A stretch of DNA of 64,000 bases from Bradyrhizobium septentrionale (GCF_011516645.4 NZ_CP088285.1:8016501-8080500), one strand, 5' to 3'. Shown: positions 1 through 8,802, counted from the first letter of the stretch. The notes: generated from the sequence alone by a model not told the origin. Program-made: numbers and translations.

Positions 1-259
<259 letters not shown>

Positions 260-371
260 TTATGGCAGTGAGGGGGTCGGATGGCGCTGCTTCTAGCGCA
301 ATGCATCGAGGGGGAAAAGGCCGGGTGACGGGGGCGCCATCATTGGCTAAGAGGACGCCACGGAGACCCGA

Positions 372-848
372 ATGGCGAAGAAATCCAGCAAATCAACGAC
401 CTCCCCCGGCCTGCAACTCGGGCGAGCGGTGGAATGGCCCGACGCGCCGGAAAAGGCGCAGCTCGACCGCGTGCCCAATCCGCAGGCTGGTACCGATTAT
501 CTGGTGCGCTTCACGGTGCCGGAATTCACCTCGATCTGCCCGGTGACGGGACAGCCGGATTTCGCGCATCTGGTGATCGATTATGTGCCGGGCCGCTGGC
601 TGCTGGAATCCAAATCGCTGAAACTGTTCGCCGCGAGTTTCCGCAACCATGGCGCCTTCCATGAGGACTGCACTGTCATGATCGGCCGGCGGATCTCAGA
701 CGAGATCGAGCCGAAATGGCTGCGCATCGGCGGCTACTGGTATCCGCGCGGCGGCATCCCGATCGACGTGTTCTTCCAGACCGGTCGGCTGCCGAAGGGC
801 ATCTGGGTTCCCGATCAGGGCGTCGCGCCCTATCGCGGGCGCGGCTAG
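372..848 (+). CDS. queF: NADPH-dependent 7-cyano-7-deazaguanine reductase QueF
   Basis: QueF reduces the nitrile of preQ0 to the amine preQ1 with two NADPH, in the queuosine tRNA modification pathway. The 158-residue product is the short, single-domain (YkvM-type) form. The catalytic Cys56 sits in the motif [11 protein letters not shown] with Asp63 following, and the family signature ESKSLKL (79-85) is followed by [10 protein letters not shown] (90-99) that binds substrate and NADPH. A GGAG element lies just upstream of the ATG. It stands alone, divergent from eno. No other queuosine genes are in the window. Confidence 0.96.
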   Translation: MAKKSSKSTTSPGLQLGRAVEWPDAPEKAQLDRVPNPQAGTDYLVRFTVPEFTSICPVTGQPDFAHLVIDYVPGRWLLESKSLKLFAASFRNHGAFHEDCTVMIGRRISDEIEPKWLRIGGYWYPRGGIPIDVFFQTGRLPKGIWVPDQGVAPYRGRG

Positions 849-963
849 GTCGGGCACACGTTAATTTCGGCACCCCCGGCCTGCCCTCGGAAAGGCGACG
901 AGAATGCATCTGGGTCTTGGGCCTGAAGCGGACCTCCGCATGATGATCCGCATCTGATCGAGG

Positions 964-1215
964 TCAGGCGTCGCTGTGGTGGTCGGACACATCGCTACCG
1001 CTGGTCTTCGGCCTGGAAATCGGAGGGATGCAGCTACCGAAGCGCGGATCGAGCGGATCGTAACGCGACCTCATTCTCGCGACGATATACAGCACCGCCA
1101 GTGCGAAGGAACCGAGCAGCAGCACGATCCACGCAGGTGGCCGACTTGCGATCAAAAGCACCGTTGCCCCGACCAGTATCAACGCGACAGTGCCCAAAGA
1201 CAGCTTTGAAGCCAT
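964..1215 (-). CDS. Small two-helix membrane protein, unknown function
   Basis: Function unknown. The 83-residue product has two adjacent hydrophobic helices (about residues 8-23 and 28-45, LGTVALILVGATVLLIA and WIVLLLGSFALAVLYIV) and a polar, probably cytoplasmic C-terminal tail of about 35 residues. The ATG at 1215 is preceded by GGAG seven bases away, which favours it over a GTG nine codons upstream at 1242. It lies alone between queF (convergent) and the aspartokinase-like gene. It could be a chance reading frame, but the ribosome site and the clean hydrophobic pattern argue for a real gene. Confidence 0.5.
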   Translation of the reverse strand: MASKLSLGTVALILVGATVLLIASRPPAWIVLLLGSFALAVLYIVARMRSRYDPLDPRFGSCIPPISRPKTSGSDVSDHHSDA

Positions 1216-1529
1216 GACCGGCTCCGCAGTAAGCTCGAGCACGGGACATTACTGTTGAAATCGATACATTTGTGAGAGGCCGACTGCGACACTCCAGCGC
1301 AGCTATCGCACACACGATCGACCAGGTGGCTTCGGACGTTGCACGCCGGGCCGTCACGAGACTCGCGTTCCCAAGCGCAGCCCGCAATCGCAATGATGAC
1401 GCCGTGGATGTCGGCTTCGGATCAAACGCCGTCGCTCGCCAGCTGACGCTATTGAGTACACGTCCTGGAGATCGCCAGGGCTCGACGTCCTCGCTTCGTC
1501 CAGCGTCAACGCCTCTCACCAGATTTCGA
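1216..1529. other. Gap without a supported gene
   Basis: Roughly 310 bases between the small membrane protein and the 3' end of the aspartokinase-like gene. Open frames exist on both strands but show no recognisable motif and no good ribosome site. No hairpin or repeat stands out. Confidence 0.4.
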
Positions 1530-2735
1530 CTAGGTCAGCGAATGCAAAGCCTTGACCGCAGCCTCACGGCTCTCCACCGGAACAAAGAAACTTACGGAAT
1601 GCGATGACAAAACATACTTGTCGGCGATAATCCCGTGACGTTGCAGAATCTGAATCGCCTTGTATGGCAAGTCTGAAGAAATGCCGCCGAAGCAAGTGAG
1701 GCTCACCGAGCTCAGAGTCTCGCGCTGCTTGCGCAAGTCTTTGCTCCTTTCCAGCGTACGTAGCAACGTGTCGATTGTCTCCGAATCGCAAGTCATCATG
1801 ATGCGGGTTTTTCCGGCGGTGAAGGCCGAGGCGAGGAGTTGCGGCCAAGGCAAGCCATTTTGCTTGAGATGCCGCGCGAACTTCTCAAAGCCTTGATTGA
1901 GGTCCGCCGAATCGATCTCTACATGCTCAATGCGAGCCATCGAGTTGACGGCCAAGACTCTTCCGTTCTCCATGTCCGCAACCTCCTTCATCACTTGCGT
2001 GCTGTGCCGAGCGCCGCCCCACTTTCTCAGGACCAGAGGGACATTTTGTCTGTGGGCCAGCTCCACGCTGCGAAAATGCAAGACCTTGGCGCCCCAGAAA
2101 CACATTTCGGATAGCGATGCGAAATCCAGCTGACGCAAGGGTTTTGCATCCGCGACGATGCGCGGATCGGCCGAGCAAACTCCGTCGACCTCCTTGATAA
2201 TTTCACAGCACTCCGCTTTGAGCGCCGCAGCCATGGCGACCGCAGTGGTATCGCTGCCGCCCCGGCCCAGCGTCGTGATTTCTTTGGTCGCCGGATTCAC
2301 GCCCTGAAAGCCTGCCAACACCACGACGCGTCCGCGATCGAGCTCTTCGCGCACGCGAATCGGCCGCACATCCAGAATGCGTGCGGAGGAATGGGATTCG
2401 TCGGTCATCACTCCGGCTTGACTGCCGGTAAAACTGATCGCCGGCACGCCGAGATCAGACAGCGCCATGCTCATCAGGGACATGCTGATGCGCTCGCCGG
2501 TGGTCAATAACATATCGAGTTCGCGGCGATTGGGATGCGGGCTGACCTGATAGGCCATCCGGACGAGTTCGTCGGTGGTCTTGCCCATCGCTGAAACGAT
2601 CGCCACGACACGATGACCACGGCCGTGCAAATCGGCGACACTGCTTGCGACTGCGCGGATTTTTGCCGGTGTTTCGAGACAGGCGCCGCCGTATTTTTGC
2701 ACGATGATGGGATCGCTACGCATTCTTGCCCGCAT
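1530..2735 (-). CDS. Aspartokinase-family protein, accessory paralogue
   Basis: Related to aspartate kinase, which phosphorylates aspartate at the head of the Lys/Thr/Met pathway. The 401-residue protein keeps an amino-acid-kinase domain (about 1-250) and an ACT-type regulatory tail (about 265-400). Well conserved elements are LTTGERIS (77-84), [11 protein letters not shown] (102-112), [12 protein letters not shown] (154-165) and DGVCSADPR (184-192). The N-terminal nucleotide/phosphate loop is KYGGACLE (14-21) where housekeeping enzymes have KFGGTSV, and the DVDGVYTADPR and GAKVLHPR blocks are also altered. This suggests a divergent paralogue with a changed substrate or partner, not the main LysC. 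A second ATG at 2723 is an alternative start. The neighbouring peptidase gene lies 27 bases upstream on the same strand, so the two may be co-transcribed. No ectoine or other obvious pathway gene is adjacent. Confidence 0.78.
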   Translation of the reverse strand: MRARMRSDPIIVQKYGGACLETPAKIRAVASSVADLHGRGHRVVAIVSAMGKTTDELVRMAYQVSPHPNRRELDMLLTTGERISMSLMSMALSDLGVPAISFTGSQAGVMTDESHSSARILDVRPIRVREELDRGRVVVLAGFQGVNPATKEITTLGRGGSDTTAVAMAAALKAECCEIIKEVDGVCSADPRIVADAKPLRQLDFASLSEMCFWGAKVLHFRSVELAHRQNVPLVLRKWGGARHSTQVMKEVADMENGRVLAVNSMARIEHVEIDSADLNQGFEKFARHLKQNGLPWPQLLASAFTAGKTRIMMTCDSETIDTLLRTLERSKDLRKQRETLSSVSLTCFGGISSDLPYKAIQILQRHGIIADKYVLSSHSVSFFVPVESREAAVKALHSLT

Positions 2736-2762
2736 CGAGTTGAGAGGCGCAGCTGAACCGGA

Positions 2763-4010
2763 TCAGATCGTTCTCCCCTTCGACACTTTGGCGGTTTTTC
2801 GTTGTTTCGCTACGACCCGCAGAGCGACCCGGTTGCGCTTCTTGACATCCGCTTCCGCTTGTTGAGCTTTCGTCCCGCCGCGACGAGAGGTGTATTCCTT
2901 GCCGTCTATCGGTGCGACATGCGGCGGATCTCGATTGAGATACGGTCGCCCGATGCCAAAATCCGATCCGCGCGCATCGATCCATTTCCAAAGGGCCTCG
3001 GTGGAAACCCAACGCTGCGCCCGTGTCGCGCCGTTGACGCTGACGACATCGGCGGCAAGCCCGTGGCCATAGCCACCACGGGAGCTCCCTCCATGGTATG
3101 ACTTGTCGCTCGCCGCCTTCAGGCCGCTCGCGATCGATTGGCGGTAGTCATCGCGGAACGCGCTGGTTATGCCGGGAGACAGCCCCGCCTGCTCCGCCGC
3201 GTAGAGTGCATGAAAGAGCTTGAGCTTGAAGGTCCGATCCATCCCTCCTATCACATAGTCGATCATCGGCATGCCCATTCTTTCCGCAGCCTTCGGATCC
3301 TTCCACGTGAAATCGTTATCGACGCGCCTGGTGAAGGTCCTGGTGACAGTCACCGTCCTGCGCTTCCTCTTGACTGTCACCTTCCTCCGCTCTTGCACAC
3401 TGATGGTGTCTTCCTTGGGCGTCCGTTCGTAGAGCGCCCACAGGTACCGGTCGATGCAGACATCAACGACGAGGCACTCATCGAAAATTTCGAGGCGGCT
3501 CGTGGTTTCCTTGGTCTCGCTCGACGCTGGAGGCGTGCTCGCTGTCGCCGCTTGCACCGGCGATGTTTCGACCGGCAGCATCTGCGACGAATCCGGCAAC
3601 GCAGCCACGACAATTGATTTTGGCTCGCTCGAGATCGCCGCCGCATCGGGGGCCGTCGCCGGCATCGATTCGACCGCCATTGCGCCATCGGCGCTGGCGA
3701 CAGCGACAGCTTTGCCCATGACGGCGGTCTGCGGCGTGTCGGTCGTGTCGGAGGCCGATCCCGTCACCGGTTCGGCAGCCATCCCCACGTCGGCGTTCAA
3801 GTCGGCGACCTTGCCGATTGCGGTTGCCTGTGGCGCATCAGCCAGTTCGGCGTCGGCGGTGAGAGATGGTGCGCGGCTGCCCTCGATCGACATTGCCGCG
3901 GTGTTCTCGATGCCGACAGAGCCAGCAAGCCAGGCAAAGAGCCAACCTGCGAGAATGACCATCCCGCACAACTCCGGCGTCACCGTCACAATTCGCCGCG
4001 GGTTCATCAT
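2763..4010 (-). CDS. Exported M15-like (D-Ala-D-Ala carboxypeptidase-like) protein
   Basis: Probably a periplasmic, membrane-anchored peptidoglycan peptidase-like protein. The 415-residue product starts with two Met codons at 4010. A GGAGG seven bases upstream fixes this start. Residues 8-33 form one membrane segment. Residues 35-150 are a low-complexity Ala/Thr/Glu/Pro linker, then a basic patch rich in VTVKRKRRTVTVTRT repeats. The C-terminal catalytic-like part (about 235-375) has SAFRDDYRQ (283-291), GHGLAADVV (315-323) and DPPHVAP, which resemble the SxR, HxxGxAxD and final His of M15 peptidases. The spacing of the first metal His is abnormal (see findings). A basic Lys/Arg tail closes the protein. 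It is on the same strand as the aspartokinase-like gene. Confidence 0.7.
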   Translation of the reverse strand: MMNPRRIVTVTPELCGMVILAGWLFAWLAGSVGIENTAAMSIEGSRAPSLTADAELADAPQATAIGKVADLNADVGMAAEPVTGSASDTTDTPQTAVMGKAVAVASADGAMAVESMPATAPDAAAISSEPKSIVVAALPDSSQMLPVETSPVQAATASTPPASSETKETTSRLEIFDECLVVDVCIDRYLWALYERTPKEDTISVQERRKVTVKRKRRTVTVTRTFTRRVDNDFTWKDPKAAERMGMPMIDYVIGGMDRTFKLKLFHALYAAEQAGLSPGITSAFRDDYRQSIASGLKAASDKSYHGGSSRGGYGHGLAADVVSVNGATRAQRWVSTEALWKWIDARGSDFGIGRPYLNRDPPHVAPIDGKEYTSRRGGTKAQQAEADVKKRNRVALRVVAKQRKTAKVSKGRTI

Positions 4011-4262
4011 CCCGTAGCCTCCAAAAGGCTCGATCCGAGCCCTGCTGCACAGCCAAGCACGCGACGGCATCGATCATTCGGATCAAAATGAAGCCGCGCA
4101 ATGGCGGAAGCGGTTGGCCCTGCGCTTTCCAAGAAAGTGTTGCTCCAACGCAACGCGCGGCCGCTAGCAACCTGTTGTGCATTCTCCGAGGTAAGCCTGT
4201 TCAGCCATCGCGCCGACGTCGAGTTACGCCGCGTTGTCCCAAAAACTGACGTTTATGATGGG

Positions 4263-4276
4263 GTGGACGCCCCGCC
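4263..4276 (+). repeat. Left subterminal inverted repeat of the IS element
   Basis: GTGGACGCCCCGCC; its exact reverse complement is at 5606-5619. Confidence 0.8.
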
Positions 4277-4332
4277 CGACGGCATCGATGTGCCAAAGTG
4301 GAGGTGTTGAGCACCACTTAAGGGAGGCGTCC

Positions 4333-5367
4333 GTGTCAGAGGTTATCATAATCGGTCTGGATATCGCCAAGCATGTTTTCCACGCTCATGGAGCAGACGG
4401 GAAAGGGCGAGCTATATTCAGCAAACGGATCAGCCGAGGAAAGCTGCTGGATTTCTTCGCAGCCCAGCCGAGTTGCACGGTAGCTCTGGAGGCATGTGGC
4501 GGAGCCCATCACTGGGCCCGTCAACTCGCCCAGCTTGGCCATGAAGTTCGGCTGATCCCTCCCGCCTACGTAAAGCCGTTTGTGAAGCGGCAAAAGAATG
4601 ACGCGATCGATGCCGAGGCGATCTGCGAAGCAGCGCAGCGGCCGAGCATGCGGTTCGTAGCCGTGAAGAGCGAACAGCAACAGGCGGCGGGTCTGGTGTT
4701 TCGGACCCGTGACCTGTTAGTGCGGCAGCGAACGCAGCTCATCAACGCGATCCGGGGACACCTCACTGAATATGGTTGGGTCGCACCTAAGGGGCCGTCG
4801 CACGTGGCGATGCTTACCGACCTGATCGAGGAAGAAGAGATGGCCAGCTCGCTTCCCAAAGCGGCCCACGCCATGTTCCGATTGATGTTGGACCTGCTGA
4901 CCGACCTCAATGGCAAGGTCGCGGACCTCGACCAGGAAATCGCGCGACGTGCTCGCGAGGACGAAGTATCGCGCCGGCTAATGACCGTTCCCGGCATTGG
5001 CCCAATCTCCGCCACCGCGATCGCCGCTCTAGCACCGCCGGCCGAGACCTTTGCTAAAGGCCGTGACTTCGCCGCTTGGTTGGGTCTCACGCCTCTTCAA
5101 AGATCGACAGGCGGCAAGCAGAAGCTCGGTGCGACATCCAAGATGGGCGAACGCACGCTCAGGCGCCTCCTCATCATCGGCAGCAGCGCGGTCGTGCAAC
5201 AGGCGAGCAAACGCGGTGCGCCAAGGGGTTCGTGGCTCGAACAGATGCTGGCTCGTAAACCGCGGATGCTGGTAACCGTCGCGCTCGCTAACAAGATGGC
5301 GCGGATCGTCTGGGCGCTACTCGTCAAGTGCGAAAACTACAGAGCTCCGGTTGCCGCCAAGGCGTGA
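4333..5367 (+). CDS. IS110 family transposase (RNA-guided DEDD recombinase type)
   Basis: Transposase of 344 residues. The N-terminal RuvC-like DEDD domain shows Asp10 (GLDIAKHVF), Glu53 (VALEACGG), Asp90 and Asp93 (KNDAIDAEA). A coiled middle region precedes the C-terminal Tnp domain with VPGIGPISATAI (219-230) and the putative nucleophilic Ser258 in QRSTGGK, then the conserved SKMGERTLRRLL block. All key residues are present, so the enzyme looks intact. The GTG start at 4333 is chosen because AGGGAGG lies just upstream and the protein then begins MSEVIIIGLD, typical of the family. Upstream in-frame codons would add about 33 unlikely residues. Members of this family are now known to use a bridge RNA encoded in the element's non-coding end. 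Confidence 0.95.
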   Translation: MSEVIIIGLDIAKHVFHAHGADGKGRAIFSKRISRGKLLDFFAAQPSCTVALEACGGAHHWARQLAQLGHEVRLIPPAYVKPFVKRQKNDAIDAEAICEAAQRPSMRFVAVKSEQQQAAGLVFRTRDLLVRQRTQLINAIRGHLTEYGWVAPKGPSHVAMLTDLIEEEEMASSLPKAAHAMFRLMLDLLTDLNGKVADLDQEIARRAREDEVSRRLMTVPGIGPISATAIAALAPPAETFAKGRDFAAWLGLTPLQRSTGGKQKLGATSKMGERTLRRLLIIGSSAVVQQASKRGAPRGSWLEQMLARKPRMLVTVALANKMARIVWALLVKCENYRAPVAAKA

Positions 5368-5605
5368 TCTTGGCGGGCCAGAGGTCGTCAGAGGTGTAGT
5401 CGGTCGAAGGAGGGTATGGCGCAACAGTCGGCGAGACGGGGCCGGAAGAACCAGATGTACTCATCGTGCCTGGAGCACGCATTTATGATTTGGTTCCGGT
5501 CCGCGAACTCCCATACGGGCCCGCAGCTCCATCGCTGCATCAGAGGCCGGACAGATGGCAGCATCCGACTACGTGCCAATCTTCTTCAAAAACCGCTTGC
5601 ATCTG
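5368..5605 (+). ncRNA. Candidate bridge (guide) RNA region of the IS1111-type element
   Basis: The 3' non-coding part of the element. Family knowledge: IS110-type recombinases use a structured bridge RNA, and in the IS1111 subgroup it comes from the right, 3' non-coding end. In the sequence, CCGGAAGAACC (5442-5452) can pair with GGTTCCGG (5492-5499) leaving a two-base bulge. It encloses a small CGTGC/GCACG hairpin (5465-5479) with large flanking single-stranded stretches, and a GCAGC/GCTGC hairpin follows (5523-5538). A stem with open internal loops is the expected architecture of such RNAs. Exact ends and guide bases cannot be assigned by eye. Confidence 0.5.
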
Positions 5606-5619
5606 GCGGGGCGTCCACA
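5606..5619 (-). repeat. Right subterminal inverted repeat of the IS element
   Basis: GGCGGGGCGTCCAC, the reverse complement of the left repeat at 4263-4276. Confidence 0.8.
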
Positions 5620-5645
5620 GATGAGTACATGGCCGAAGGGATCGC

Positions 5646-6854
5646 TTAGGGCTCGACGTCAAGCCGAGCATCGGCATCTGCCGGTCGCCGCTGCTTCAGG
5701 AATCTTGCGCAGATGAAGCCGAGCACGACCATCACCGCGGCGGCCGAGACCAGCGTCGCGGTCTTGCCGGCGTGTTGCAGGCCGAAGCCATAGGCGATCG
5801 GACCGACGGTCTGCCCCATGAAAAAGAAGAACGAATGCAGCGACAGCGCAGTGGCGCGCGCCTCGACCGACAATTCGCTGGCGAACACCTGCAGACAGCC
5901 GTGGATCATGTAGAAGCCGAGGCCCATCACCAGGAGACTTGCCATCTGCAGCTTCCAGTGCAGCCCGAAGGCCGCGCCGGCCAGTTGCATGCCCACCAGC
6001 GTCGCGCCTGCTATCATCATGCCCCTCACGCCGAGCCACGGCAGCATGCGCGACACCGTCAGCGTGTAGAGCAATCCGCCGATGGCGAAGCCCGCGATCA
6101 CGATGCCGGCGATCGACAGCGAGGTCTCGCCGAGCTCGAACAGGAACGAGGCGACGAAGGGAAACAGCCCGAGCACGCAGCAGCCTTCGATGAAAACAGC
6201 CGAATAGCAGATGCGCGCGTTCGGGTTGGTGAAGATGGTGCGATAGCCGTGGCGAAGCGCCTTCAGGCTGGTGCGCGGCGGACGGTTAAGCTCAGCACCG
6301 CGGAAGCCGGCCGCGACCGCGAGCGCGACGATGATCACGAGACCGCCGAGCACCGCGAGCACGCCGCGCCAGCCGAGCAGATCGCCGATCAGGCCGGAGG
6401 CCGTGGCGCCGAGCAGATTGCCGGTCATCGAGCCCGCCAGCGTTCGCCCGATCGCGAGTTGCCGCTTGTCCGGGCCGACGAGATCGCTGGTCAAGGACAG
6501 CGCCACCGGAAACACGCCGCCTGAGCCGATGCCGGCGAGGATGCGCGTCACGAACAGCATCGGGAATGAGGTCGAGAACGCGCCGAGGATGTTGGCGACG
6601 CCAAGCAGTACCAGACAGATCGTCATCAGCCGCGCCTTGCCGAACAGATCGGCGGCGGCGCCGATCGCCGGCTGGACCGCGGCAAAGGTGAAGGCGAACA
6701 CCGCGGCAAAGCTCGCCGCGGTCGCGATGCTGACGCCGAAATCTTCCGCGACATGCGGCAGCACCGGATCGAGCGCACGCACCGACAGGCTCGCAGCAAA
6801 CGTCGCCAGCGTGATGACATTGAGGGCGGGCGGCATGCCGCTGGTTGCGGTCAT
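5646..6854 (-). CDS. MFS transporter, 12-helix drug/metabolite exporter type
   Basis: Inner-membrane major facilitator of 402 residues with about twelve hydrophobic helices. Visible are an N-terminal LRALDPVLPHVAEDFG-type motif, the loop 2-3 motif around AADLFGKARLM, and a helix-4/5 motif RILAGIGSGGVFPVALSL that resembles the antiporter signature of the DHA/AraJ group. The substrate is unknown and likely proton-driven export is inferred from family membership. The ATG at 6854 lies only 15 bases after the kdsA stop on the same strand, so it is probably co-transcribed with kdsA. The stop is 26 bases from the right repeat of the IS element, so the insertion sits immediately after this gene. Confidence 0.85.
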   Translation of the reverse strand: MTATSGMPPALNVITLATFAASLSVRALDPVLPHVAEDFGVSIATAASFAAVFAFTFAAVQPAIGAAADLFGKARLMTICLVLLGVANILGAFSTSFPMLFVTRILAGIGSGGVFPVALSLTSDLVGPDKRQLAIGRTLAGSMTGNLLGATASGLIGDLLGWRGVLAVLGGLVIIVALAVAAGFRGAELNRPPRTSLKALRHGYRTIFTNPNARICYSAVFIEGCCVLGLFPFVASFLFELGETSLSIAGIVIAGFAIGGLLYTLTVSRMLPWLGVRGMMIAGATLVGMQLAGAAFGLHWKLQMASLLVMGLGFYMIHGCLQVFASELSVEARATALSLHSFFFFMGQTVGPIAYGFGLQHAGKTATLVSAAAVMVVLGFICARFLKQRRPADADARLDVEP

Positions 6855-6869
6855 GTCGTTGTCCGCCGG

Positions 6870-7727
6870 TCAGGCAGCCGTCTTGGCGAGCGCGTCGAAC
6901 TGCATCAGCCGCTTGACGAGGGATTCGAATTCGCGGAGCGGCACCATGTTGGGGCCATCGGACGGCGCGTGATCCGGATCGGGATGGGTTTCGATGAACA
7001 CGCCGGCGATGCCGACCGCGACCGCGGCACGTGCCAGCACCGGCACGAATTCGCGCTCGCCGCCCGACGAGGCGCCCTTGCCGCCCGGCTGCTGCACCGA
7101 ATGGGTGGCGTCGAAGATGACTGGCGCGCCCGTGGTGCGCGCCAGGATCGGCAGCGCGCGCATGTCTGACACCAGCGTGTTGTAGCCGAACGACGCGCCG
7201 CGCTCGGTGACCAGCACATTGGCGTTGCCGGCACCGGTGATCTTGCTGACCACATTCGTCATGTCCCAAGGCGCCAGGAACTGGCCCTTCTTGACGTTGA
7301 CGACCTTGCCGGTCGCGGCCGCGGCCAGCAAGAGATCGGTCTGCCGGCACAGGAAGGCCGGGATCTGCAGCACATCGACCGCCTGCGCCACGTCGGCACA
7401 CTGGTCAGGTTCATGCACGTCGGTCAGCACCGACAACCCGAGCGAAGAGCGAATCTCGGCGAAGATCGGCAGCGCCTGCTTCAGCCCGATGCCGCGCTGG
7501 GCCGACGCGCTGGTGCGGTTCGCCTTGTCGAACGAGGTCTTGTACACCAGACCGATCCTGAGCCTGATAGCGATCTCCTTCAGCGCCGACGCCACCTCGA
7601 GCGCGTGTGCGCGGCTCTCGAGCTGGCAGGGGCCTGCGATGATCGAGATAGGCAAGGCATTGCCGAACTTGGCCGATCCGACGGCAACGATCGGCGCGGC
7701 GGCGGGCGCGGAAACCTGATTGGTCAA
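6870..7727 (-). CDS. kdsA: 3-deoxy-8-phosphooctulonate synthase KdsA
   Basis: KdsA condenses phosphoenolpyruvate and arabinose 5-phosphate to KDO 8-phosphate for lipopolysaccharide core synthesis. The 285-residue product shows the signature [10 protein letters not shown], the substrate-binding [32 protein letters not shown] and [12 protein letters not shown] blocks, and [17 protein letters not shown] at the C-terminus. These cover the whole TIM barrel. The start appears to be TTG at 7727: no in-frame ATG or GTG lies before the conserved barrel, while AAAGG lies upstream. The first 20 residues are Ala-rich and variable in the family. It is followed by an MFS gene in the same direction and is divergent from the PAAR gene. 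Confidence 0.95.
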   Translation of the reverse strand: MTNQVSAPAAAPIVAVGSAKFGNALPISIIAGPCQLESRAHALEVASALKEIAIRLRIGLVYKTSFDKANRTSASAQRGIGLKQALPIFAEIRSSLGLSVLTDVHEPDQCADVAQAVDVLQIPAFLCRQTDLLLAAAATGKVVNVKKGQFLAPWDMTNVVSKITGAGNANVLVTERGASFGYNTLVSDMRALPILARTTGAPVIFDATHSVQQPGGKGASSGGEREFVPVLARAAVAVGIAGVFIETHPDPDHAPSDGPNMVPLREFESLVKRLMQFDALAKTAA

Positions 7728-7903
7728 AATGCTGCATCCTTTCGCCGGCGACCATGCAATCCCGCGCCGGATGGATCAAGCCATCCCGTACGATGAGGGG
7801 GTTGCGCTGACGCCGTGGGTGGGCCGTGCTATCACAATCCTGCCCCAACCGCCTATAGACTGGCGCGGGAACAGATTCCCAACGGGACGACGAGAGGCAT
7901 GAC

Positions 7904-8239
7904 ATGCGCATCTTGCTAGCGATCGGAGCCGTGGCCGCCTTGTCGGCGATGTCGGGCCTTGCACACGGTCAGGCCAGCAGCCCGCCCGGGGTCGTCACCG
8001 GCGGCGCCGCCAGCGTCACCATCAACGGCAAGCCGGCCGCGCGCAGCGGCGACACCACCAGCAATGGCGGCCCGCTGGTCGAGGGCGTGCCCAATGTCCT
8101 GATCAACGGCAAGCCCGCGGTCGTGATCGGCGACCGCACCCATTGCGGCGGCAAGACGACGTCAGGCAGCCATGGCGTCTTCATCAACGGCAAGCCGATG
8201 GTCCGCGAAGGCGATCAGACGTCGGGCTGCCCCGACTAG
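7904..8239 (+). CDS. Exported PAAR-repeat protein
   Basis: A 111-residue protein with a clear N-terminal signal peptide (MRILLAIGAVAALSAMSGLAHG) followed by a PAAR domain. Three INGKPA/INGKPM-type repeats at about residues 45, 66 and 90 alternate with SGDTTS, IGDRTHCGG and EGDQTSG turns. PAAR proteins normally cap the VgrG spike of type VI secretion systems and bind zinc at the tip. Here there is no VgrG, Hcp or effector neighbour, and a Sec signal is unusual for a spike tip delivered from the cytoplasm. GAGAGGCATGAC upstream gives a weak ribosome site. The fold assignment is firm; the role is unknown. Confidence 0.82.
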   Translation: MRILLAIGAVAALSAMSGLAHGQASSPPGVVTGGAASVTINGKPAARSGDTTSNGGPLVEGVPNVLINGKPAVVIGDRTHCGGKTTSGSHGVFINGKPMVREGDQTSGCPD

Positions 8240-8302
8240 GCGTCCCGCGGTCGGGCGCGACGCGATGTCGTCATCGCGCCGCCCCTCACCCCCGCACTGG
8301 CG

Positions 8303-8629
8303 TCACTTCACCGACGAGAACGACGTCGGCACCAGCAGCTGGTTGACGATGTTGAGAACGATCTGGCCGTCCTCCTCGGTCTTGGCGCGCGCGGTGATCC
8401 ATTCCGGATCGCTTTGGAACGCGGTCCACTTCTTCTCGCGCTCGGCAAGCGATTCCCAGGCGAGCAGATAGGTCAGTTCTTGGTTGGATTCCCCGACCAG
8501 CGTCGTGAAGAAGCCGGCCTGCTTGATGCCATGCTTCTCCCACAGCTTCAGCGTGATGGTCTCGAAGCGCTTGAGCAGCGCCGGCAGCCGGCCCGGCAGG
8601 CAGCGATAGACGCGGGTCTCGTAGATCAT
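8303..8629 (-). CDS. NIPSNAP family protein
   Basis: A 108-residue NIPSNAP/dimeric alpha-beta barrel protein of unknown biochemical role. It starts MIYETRVYRCLPGRLPALLKRF and has the family-typical LWEKHGIKQAGFFTT and LTYLLAWESLAEREKKWTAF blocks. GGGAGG lies eight bases before the ATG at 8629, which rules out the longer reading frame upstream. It is divergent from the arylsulfatase gene, with about 250 bases of regulatory DNA between them. Substrate unknown. Confidence 0.85.
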   Translation of the reverse strand: MIYETRVYRCLPGRLPALLKRFETITLKLWEKHGIKQAGFFTTLVGESNQELTYLLAWESLAEREKKWTAFQSDPEWITARAKTEEDGQIVLNIVNQLLVPTSFSSVK

Positions 8630-8788
8630 TGGCGGTCCTCCCAGATTTGTGTGCGGGCGGTTATAGCCAGCCGGTTCCGGGCTGTCTTGAGGGGGTGACA
8701 ACATGGCAGCGTTGCCGACCCCAATCGATGACCGCCTTTTGCCCCCCAACGAACATCGGCCGTGGCCCCTTTTGTCCAAGCCACTGGT

Positions 8789-8802
8789 TTGACCTAGCTC
8801 AA
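8789..8802 (+). promoter_or_regulatory. FNR/FixK-type box upstream of the arylsulfatase
   Basis: TTGACCTAGCTCAA is a TTGA-N6-TCAA palindrome, the consensus for FNR/FixK regulators. It ends 84 bases before the arylsulfatase ATG, a position compatible with activation of that unit under low oxygen, or with action on the divergent NIPSNAP gene. Confidence 0.5.

Larger units (their letters stand above)
4263..5619 (+). mobile_element. IS110-family insertion sequence, IS1111-type with subterminal inverted repeats
   Basis: A complete-looking element of about 1.36 kb. One DEDD transposase gene is bounded by a perfect 14-bp inverted repeat, GTGGACGCCCCGCC at 4263-4276 and its complement at 5606-5619. 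Classical IS110 members lack inverted repeats, whereas the IS1111 subgroup carries subterminal ones, so true ends should lie a few bases outside these coordinates. The long non-coding stretch is on the right (about 240 bases), as expected for IS1111-type elements. The right end stops 26 bases before the stop codon of the neighbouring MFS gene, so no recognisable gene is interrupted on that side. Confidence 0.85.

Noticed and set aside
1034..1519. A 161-codon frame on the minus strand
   Set aside because: Overlaps the small membrane gene in another frame; Ser/Arg/Ala-biased with no motif.
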